DNA from: Cordilura impudica
Lineage: Eukaryota > Arthropoda > Insecta > Diptera > Scathophagidae
Assembly: GCA_963682025.1 (NCBI GenBank)
Contig: OY821517.1
Span: forward strand, 106,878,972-106,942,971
Direction: 5' to 3'
DNA: 64,000 bases
Below the pieces are notes generated by a model. The model saw only the letters and a program-made list of their open reading frames with translations. It did not search any database and was not told the DNA's origin. Shown here piece by piece: positions 57,604-64,000 of this stretch. A program made the position numbers and the translations under genes. The first letter of the stretch is position 1. Every line of letters begins with the position of its first letter.

Positions 57604-58433
57604 TATTTTTTTAAATCTGTAAATAAATATGCTGAAAAAAAAACTGACTTATTTTATTTGTTATTAATTAATAAAAAAAATTAATAAAAATAATGCATTA
57701 GTGGCACATAAGAAAAGAAAAAATTTTAATTTCTATGGGAAAATTAAAGGAGTTAATTTGATCTACTAATATTTATAGTACTAAGATTATGTTTTTTATT
57801 GGTATAACAATTTATATTCGTATGTTCTGTAACTTAAAAATTTTTTGGGTTTTGAATTTGACAAATTATATTCTTTATTCATAATAAGTGAATATTACCA
57901 AATGAAATTGCTAAATTTATCAAGATTAGCCTGATCTGTTGTTCAGTTATATAAGGATCTGACAAATGTGATGAAATTTAACTGTTATAGTAAAGTGTGA
58001 TTTACAAATGGACAATTTTAATATCAAAATAAAAATTAATAATATTTTTTGGTATTGAAATAATATAACTACACAAGTAAGTATACACGATTTTGGAGCT
58101 GAGCAACCAAAGGCTTTTTCTAATATTATTTATGCTGCTGAAAGCGAATCATTATTTATTTTGGTTCTGTTTTGTGAGATATTACATAAATCAATTTTTT
58201 ACTATTTTAGCCAATTTATGACCATAACAAATGATAAGTCTGAAATGAGGAGGATCGAACAGAGTCGCTTGCGATGTTTAGTAGCTGCTACATGTATTAG
58301 AATTCAGAAGCAATCGATTTTCGTCAAATCTTGGTGTAGAACATGAATTTCTATGTGTTCAACGAAATATAAAATAAATAAATAATAAAATAAAACAAAT
58401 TCATTTATTGGAATACATTGTGTATGAGGTTTT
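57604..58433. other. Gene-free stretch
   Basis: AT-rich; nothing recognised. Confidence 0.5.
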
Positions 58434-59173
58434 TTATACCCTATACCACTATGTGGTTTGGGTATAATGATTTTGTGCTGCTGTTTGTAACAACCAAAAA
58501 TATTTGACCTAGACCCATCTTTAATTATACCCATCTTTTAACTATGTCCGTCCGTCCGTCTGTGTGTCAATGTAAATCTTGTAATCAAATATATTTTGAT
58601 GAAATTTGGAACGTAAGCTTTCATTAGCCGTAGGAATTGAAATTGCTGAGAATCGGTCCATGTTCAGACCTAGCCCCCATACAAATGACCCCTATGAAAT
58701 CAACATTTTGCCATAAGATCCAAATTATCATACAAATCTTAGTCAAATTGGGTTTGTATGTACATATTACATCCATTAATTAGTAGTCCAAAAATGATCC
58801 CTATTGGACAACTCTTAGTCATAGGCCCCATATAGAGCTGCTTCCAGATCTTCACTTAAATCTATCAAAAAACAAAAATATTGCACTGATTCTTCTCAAA
58901 TTTTGTTTGTATATATTTTTGCAAAATACAAGAGACTTTACCAATCATGGTCAGGATCGGTCCATTTTTGGGCCTAGTCCCCATATAGATGTAGCATCTG
59001 ATATGAACTTTTTCATATCTGCAGCCGAAAAAATTAATAAAAATCCCACTCAAATTTGATTTATACTTATTTTCTATATCCAGTTAGTTGGGTCTATGAG
59101 ATAGGGTCTCTAAACGCATGGTATAGGGTGTCGTATAGTCGGTCTAGACCGACTATAATTTTCTTACTTGTTT
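58434..59173 (-). mobile_element. Family-G element, copy 11 (array member 1)
   Basis: Full ends, with a gap that removes the region just before the GTCC tract (ATACCCATCTTTTAACTATGTCCGTCC). Its palindromic end is followed immediately by another family-G piece in the same orientation. Confidence 0.87.
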
Positions 59174-59273
59174 TTATATCCAATTAGTTGGGCCTAAGAG
59201 ATAGCGTCTCTAAACGCATGGTATAGGGCATCGTATAGTCGGTCTAGACAAACTATAATTTTCTTACTTGTTT
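59174..59273 (-). mobile_element. Family-G terminal fragment (array member 2)
   Basis: About 100 bases repeating only the palindromic end: GTTGGGCCTAAGAGATAG, CGCATGGTATAGGGCATCG, GTCGGTCTAGACAAAC and TTCTTACTTG. Confidence 0.87.
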
Positions 59274-60069
59274 TTTATACCCTATACCACTATGTGGTTT
59301 GGGTATAATGACTTTGTGCTGCTGTTTGTAACAACCAAAAATAATTGACCTAGACCCATCTTTAATTATACCGATCGAATCAGAATCACTTTCTGAGTTG
59401 ATTTAACAATGTCCGTCCGTCCGACCGTCCATCCGTCCGTCCGTCTGTGTGTCCATGTAAACTTTGTAATCAAACTGCAGTTCGCAAATATGAATATATT
59501 TTGATGAAATTTGGTGTATAAGCTTTTATCGGCCATGGGATGAACGCTATTGAAATTGGTGAGAATCGGTCCATGTTCAGACGTAGCCCCCATACAAATT
59601 ACCCATATGAAATCGACATAAATTGCCATAAGATCCAAATTGTCATATAGATCTTACTCAAATTGGGTTTTTATGCGTTCATTACATCCATTAATGAGTA
59701 GTCCAAAAATGATACCTTTGACCACATACAGAGCTGCTTCCCGATCTTACTTAAATATATTAAAAAAACAAAAATATTTCACTGATTCTTCTCAAATTTT
59801 GTTTGTATATATTTTTGCAAAATACAAGAGACTTTACCAAACATTATCAGGATCGGTCTATTTTTGGACCTAGATATAGATATAGATATAGCATCCGATA
59901 TGAACTTTTTCATATCTGCAGCCGAAAAAATGAATAAAAATTACACTAAAATTTGGTTTTTGCTTATTTTCGATGTCCAGTTAGTTGGGCCTAAGAGATA
60001 GGGTTTCTAAACGCATGGTATAGGGTATCGTATAGTCGGTCTAGACCGACTATAATTTTCTTACTTGTT
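59274..60069 (-). mobile_element. Family-G element, copy 12 (array member 3)
   Basis: Full length, with exact palindrome and hairpin ends. The GTCC tract (59409-59452) is interrupted by GACC and ATCC variants. A short TAGATA triplication lies at 59873-59889. Confidence 0.88.
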
Positions 60070-60837
60070 TTTTATTAATATTGATTTGGATTTCATGAGA
60101 ATTCGAGTGTTACCGATTTCCTGAAACTATTTATTTATATTTTACTTAAAACTTCGTATACTTTTTGAGCCGAGTCTGTGTTGCTGTCATTGTAGAGAAC
60201 ATAATTTCCACTATAATGATGAGTAATGATGACATTTAGAAAAAAAATTGTGTGTGTGTGTATAAGATAAAATGGTGTTAATGTTTATGTCAAAAATGTT
60301 GACATTATTATTACTATTATTGTAAGAATTATATATTTGTACCTGAAAGTTAAGTGTAGTTATTTTCCAATATTTGACTTCTGTTGAAGTATTGTTGATG
60401 TATTAAAAAAAAAGGAAAACAGACAAATGTTATTAACATGAATATTATTTTCAGATGTATTGCCATATAGTCCGAAGTAACTTATTCTGTAGTACTGTTA
60501 CCTTGCTTCGAAAATGAATGGTACAAAATTATTTGTTTTAAGTACTCATAAATATGGCATTTGTTTCAGTTTTTGTTGACGTTAAGCCAAGTCTCTTGGT
60601 TCGAGCCATTTCTTTAAGCCTGTAAATGTCTATTATAGTGACAATATTAAAGCCGCATTTTTTTTTTTAGCGATTTCTTACATTTATTCAAAAAATTATA
60701 ATAAGTCTGTTTATGTCATCTAACAGAGCATTAAAAATCAATAAGAGAAGCATAACAAAATATTTTTTTTTTTGTGTTTTATAAGCCATTGCAACAAATA
60801 TTTTTTTGACTGGTGCATTGTTATAAACACAGTATTA
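60070..60837. other. Gene-free stretch
   Basis: AT-rich; short (TG)n at 60250-60261; nothing else recognised. Confidence 0.5.
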
Positions 60838-61511
60838 AAACAAGTAAGAAATCCTAGTCGATCAAGACCGACTATACTATATCCTACACCATGGTTTAGA
60901 GACCCTATCTTTTCGGTCCAACTAATTCGATATAGAAAATAAGCATAAACCAAATTTGAGTGGCATTATTATTAATTTCTTATCATCGGATGCTATATTT
61001 ATACGGGGACTAGATCGAAACATGGACCGATCCTGAACATATTTGTTAAAGTCACTTTTGAGAAAAATCTGTGGAATATTTTTGTTTTTTGATAGATTTA
61101 AGTGAAGATCGGGAAGCAGCTCTATGGAGATACAAACCCAATTTGACTGAGATCTGTAAGATAATTTGGATCTTATCCAAATTCATGTCATAGGGGCCAT
61201 TTGTATGCGGACTAGGTCTCAATATGGACCGAATTTCACCAATTTCAACAGCGTTCATCCTATGGCCGATATAAGCTTATATAACAAATTTCATCGAAAT
61301 ATATTCCTATTTGCAACCCGTAATTTGATTAAAAGCTTTACATGGATACACATACGGACAGACGGATGGACGGACATCTCTAAATCGACCCGGAAAGTGA
61401 TTCTGAGTCGATCGGTATACTAATAGATGGGTCTAGGCCAAATATTTTTGGTAGTTACAAACAGCAGCACAAAGTCATTATACCCAAACCATATAGTGGT
61501 ATTGGGTATAA
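60838..61511 (+). mobile_element. Family-G element, copy 13, internally deleted
   Basis: Worn palindrome (TAGTCGATCAAGACCGACTA), two internal gaps (near 60982 and near 61125), a short GGAC tract (61350-61374) and a hairpin end with ACCATATAGTGGTAT. Confidence 0.83.
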
Positions 61512-61790
61512 ATACATATTACTCAGCTAACGGTTAACCCTTTGAAGGCCATACATTTTGCCCGAAGCAATTTCATTTTGTTTTTGTTTTCGTTGTATGT
61601 CCCAATAATAGTTACACCAAAAAAAAAATTGGAGCCCAGGTTCTCTCCTTGTCCCTGATTTTGCTTGGCAAATATAGTTGCCTGTGGGTTGAGAGGGAAT
61701 TTTTTACCCCAAAAAAAATAATTGGAAAGTGTGATATTTTATATACATATATATTTTATTTATTTAAGTAATTAGAAATTAATTTCAAAA
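61512..61790. other. Spacer
   Basis: AT-rich; nothing recognised. Confidence 0.5.
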
Positions 61791-62230
61791 GCCTTTGAAC
61801 AAATTTAGGACAAAAAATGTTAAACATGGTATTCGCCAAATAAATCACGCGATGTATTAAAGCATAGGAACACACTGCATAAAGTGCAAGATATATTTGT
61901 GCGACATTATTTGCTATTGGCGGCACAATTGACGCAGCGTTTCCAATTTTCACGCTTTTCCATTTTATGGATAGATTTCGGTTTGCTTATAAAATGACTT
62001 TCAGTTCTGGTTGCCTATAGAAATATGCGTGTTCTTTAACTGAATTCACTAACCAATTCCTTTGCCAAAGCTGCCTGAGTATCAATCGAAGTCACGTTCT
62101 GTGCAAAGCTGTTGACCGACATGAGTTTGGTGTATATCATGGATGCATATTTCGAAAAGACCGAAGAACAAGCATACGTTTGCAATTTAGACGCTTGCCC
62201 GCACTTATAAATAAAATTCAAAAATAATTT
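61791..62230 (-). pseudogene. piggyBac-like transposase C-terminal remnant
   Basis: Minus-strand frame 62221-62036 (KCGQASKLQTYACSSVF .. ALAKELVSEF), then a stop. The same frame continues with ATRTESHFISKPKSIHKMEK and a Cys-rich stretch, KRCVNC..CRTNISCTLCSVFLC. The spacing Cx2C..Cx2C..LC is that of the cysteine-rich domain that ends piggyBac-type transposases and binds the element ends. Only the last ~140 residues are left, with several stops. No TIR or TTAA pair was found. Confidence 0.6.
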
Positions 62231-62692
62231 GAGTTACGAAATATTTTTATATTATTTAATTGAATTACTTGAATGAACTTACTCTCATAAAATAAATTTA
62301 AATCAACTTATTCATAATGATAATAAATAGAGTAGCAACTTCCACTCCGTACAAACACCGCGACTCCGACTCTGACTCCATAGCCCTGGTCATAATATAT
62401 ACTTAGTAGGAAACTACAATCAATTTTTTAATATAAAAAGAACAATTTGAGAAAAAACACCTTGAAATAATGTCAAGTGTTGTGGAAATTAAATACAGGA
62501 AGGCTATCCCAATAGATTAAACAAAGAAAAGAAATGGTAAATATTTTCTCTATTTCTATAGATATGCTTATAACGAAAAGAAAAAACTCTTGTGGCAATT
62601 TTCTTAACGCAATGAACATGATGTTAGTAATGCTCCCACATATGGAATTTTTAGTATGAAAACTCGCTATCTGTTTGAATCTTTTGTTCTGT
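62231..62692. other. Spacer with a hAT-type end
   Basis: AT-rich except for 62340-62387 (ACTCCGACTCTGACTCCATAGCCCTGG), the same hAT-type terminus (minus strand CCAGGGCTATGGAGTCAGAG) as at 30842-30868. No partner end is seen. Confidence 0.55.
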
Positions 62693-63183
62693 TATTATAC
62701 CCAATACGACCATGTGGTTTGGGTATAATGACTTTGTGCTGCTGCTTGTACCAAAAATATTTGACCTAGCCCCATCCTTTATTATACCGATCGACTCAAA
62801 ATCACTTTCTGAGTCGTCTGTCCGTCTGTCCGTCTGTCCGTCTGTCCGTCTGTCCGTCCGTCCGTCCGTCCGTCTGTGTGTCCATGTAAACATTGTAATC
62901 AAACTACAGGTCGCAAATATGAATATGTTATATCGGCCATAGCATAAAAGCTGTTGAAACTGGTGAAAATCGGCGCATGTTCTGACCAAGTTCACTTACA
63001 AACGAACCCTATGAAATCGACATAAATTGCCATAAGATCGAAATTATCATTTAGACCTCAGTCAAATTGGGTTTGTATGTGTTTATTATATCCATTAATC
63101 AGTAGTCCAAAGATAATCCCTATAGGGAATAGTCATAGTCCCCAAATAGAGCTGCTTCCCGATCTTCATTTAAATCAATCAAA
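62693..63183 (-). mobile_element. Family-G element, copy 14, interrupted (left part)
   Basis: Hairpin end (worn: CCCAATACGACCATGTGG), an expanded GTCT/GTCC tract (62814-62875, about 15 tetramers), and the body as far as CTTCATTTAAATCAATCAAA. It breaks where copy 15 begins, and its body resumes near 63951 (GTATATTTTTTCAAAATATAAGTGACTTTACC), running off the window end. Confidence 0.83.
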
Positions 63184-63938
63184 ACAAGTAAGAAAATTAC
63201 GATACCCTATACAATGCATTTAGGTCCAACTAATTAGATATAGAAAATAAGCATGAATAAAATTTGAGTGGCATTGTTATTATTTTTTTGGCTGCAGATA
63301 TTAAAAAACTAATATCGGGTGCCACACATATATGGGGACTAGGTCGAAAAATGGACCGATGCTGACCATATTTGGTAAGGTCACTTATATTTTGAAAAAA
63401 TATATACAAACCAAATTTGAGAAATATCAGTGCAATATTTTTGTTTTTTGATAAATTTAGGTGAAGATCGGGAAGCAGCTCTATATGGGGCCTATGACTA
63501 AGAATTGTTCTATAGGTACTATTTTGAGACTACAGACTAATGGATATAATAAACACATAGAGACCCAATTTGACTGAGGTCTATATGATAATTCGGATCT
63601 TATCGATTTCATAGGGGTCATTTGTATGGGGACTAGGTCTGAACATTTACCGAATTTCTCCAGTTTCAACAGCGTTCATCCTATGGTCGATAGAAGCTTA
63701 CATTCCAAATTTCATCAAAATATATATTAATATCTGCGACCTGTAGTTTGATTTAATGGTTTACATGGACACACAGACGGAAAGACGGACGGACGGACGG
63801 ACATTGCTAAATCGCCTCAGAAAGTAATTCTGAGTCGATCGGTATAATAAAAGATGGGTCTAGGTCAAATATTTTTGGTAGTTACAAACAGCAGCACAAA
63901 TTCATTATACCCAAACCACATAGTGTTATAGGGTATAA
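63184..63938 (+). mobile_element. Family-G element, copy 15, inserted in copy 14
   Basis: Full length, with the 20-bp palindrome deleted (AAAATTACGATACCCTATAC), GGAC tract at 63776-63801 and hairpin end ACCACATAGTGTTATAGGG. It lies in the opposite orientation within copy 14. Confidence 0.85.
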
Positions 63939-63950
63939 ACAACAATACTG

Positions 63951-64000
63951 TTTGTGTATATTTTTTGTGTATATTTTTTCAAAATATAAGTGACTTTACC
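63951..64000 (-). mobile_element. Family-G element, copy 14, continued (cut by window end)
   Basis: Matches the family body on the minus strand downstream of the point where copy 14 stopped, with a small duplication (TGTATATTTTTTG twice). Confidence 0.7.

Overview
This window looks like a block of intergenic or heterochromatic DNA from a fly (Diptera, probably a calyptrate or related schizophoran; I cannot name the species). The reasons are very high A+T, typical insect transposon families, and at least 15 copies or pieces of a repeat with a (GGAC)n/(GTCC)n core that resembles the DINE-1/mini-me class described in Diptera. I find no convincing host gene, no rRNA, no true tRNA and no CRISPR array. 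Almost everything I can identify is a transposable element (TE), and almost every TE coding region is broken.

Layout. 0-1 kb: T-rich repeat split by a tRNA-derived SINE, then the 3' end of a Helitron with helicase remnant. 2.5-7.2 kb: three copies of the GTCC element (called family G here) and a Tc1/mariner-like transposase ghost. 10.5-12 kb: Jockey-type reverse transcriptase (RT) ghost. 12.4-15.7 kb: a complete DNA transposon with ~600-bp terminal inverted repeats (TIRs) and 4-bp target duplications (copy S1, Sola-like); a second copy (S2) is at 45.6-48.3 kb. 15.8-16.0 kb: a Helitron 3' end. 17.8-25.1 kb: a five-level nest. A family-B repeat holds a TA-flanked TIR element; that holds a Jockey-type retrotransposon; that is split by a 4.06-kb hAT transposon with a perfect 8-bp target duplication; the hAT contains a 1.6-kb palindrome of two family-G copies. 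A second family-B copy at 51 kb preserves the empty site. 25.1-26.7 kb: another RT fragment and a family-G copy. 27.0-30.7 kb: a CsRn1-type Ty3/Gypsy LTR element with both LTRs, a tRNA-Trp primer site and an internally deleted pol.

30.7-34.6 kb: a hAT-type terminus, a TIR element containing a 180-bp duplication, and a mariner ghost. 36.0-38.4 kb: a Helitron with both termini, containing a ~155-bp tandem array. 41.1-41.5 kb: a long foldback. 43.4-45.5 kb: a frameshifted Myb/SANT-like reading frame, followed by two 21-bp minisatellite arrays in opposite orientation. 48.4-49.1 kb: a TTAA-flanked TIR element. 54.9-57.6 kb: a non-LTR retrotransposon with endonuclease, RT and poly(A) tail. 58.4-60.1 kb: a head-to-tail family-G array. 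61.8-62.2 kb: a piggyBac-like C-terminal remnant. 62.7-64 kb: one family-G copy inserted in another.

The genes do not work together as a pathway. What links them is insertion history, which can be ordered in several places from target-site duplications and interruptions. Family names rest on motifs read by eye; boundaries given without a target duplication are approximate.
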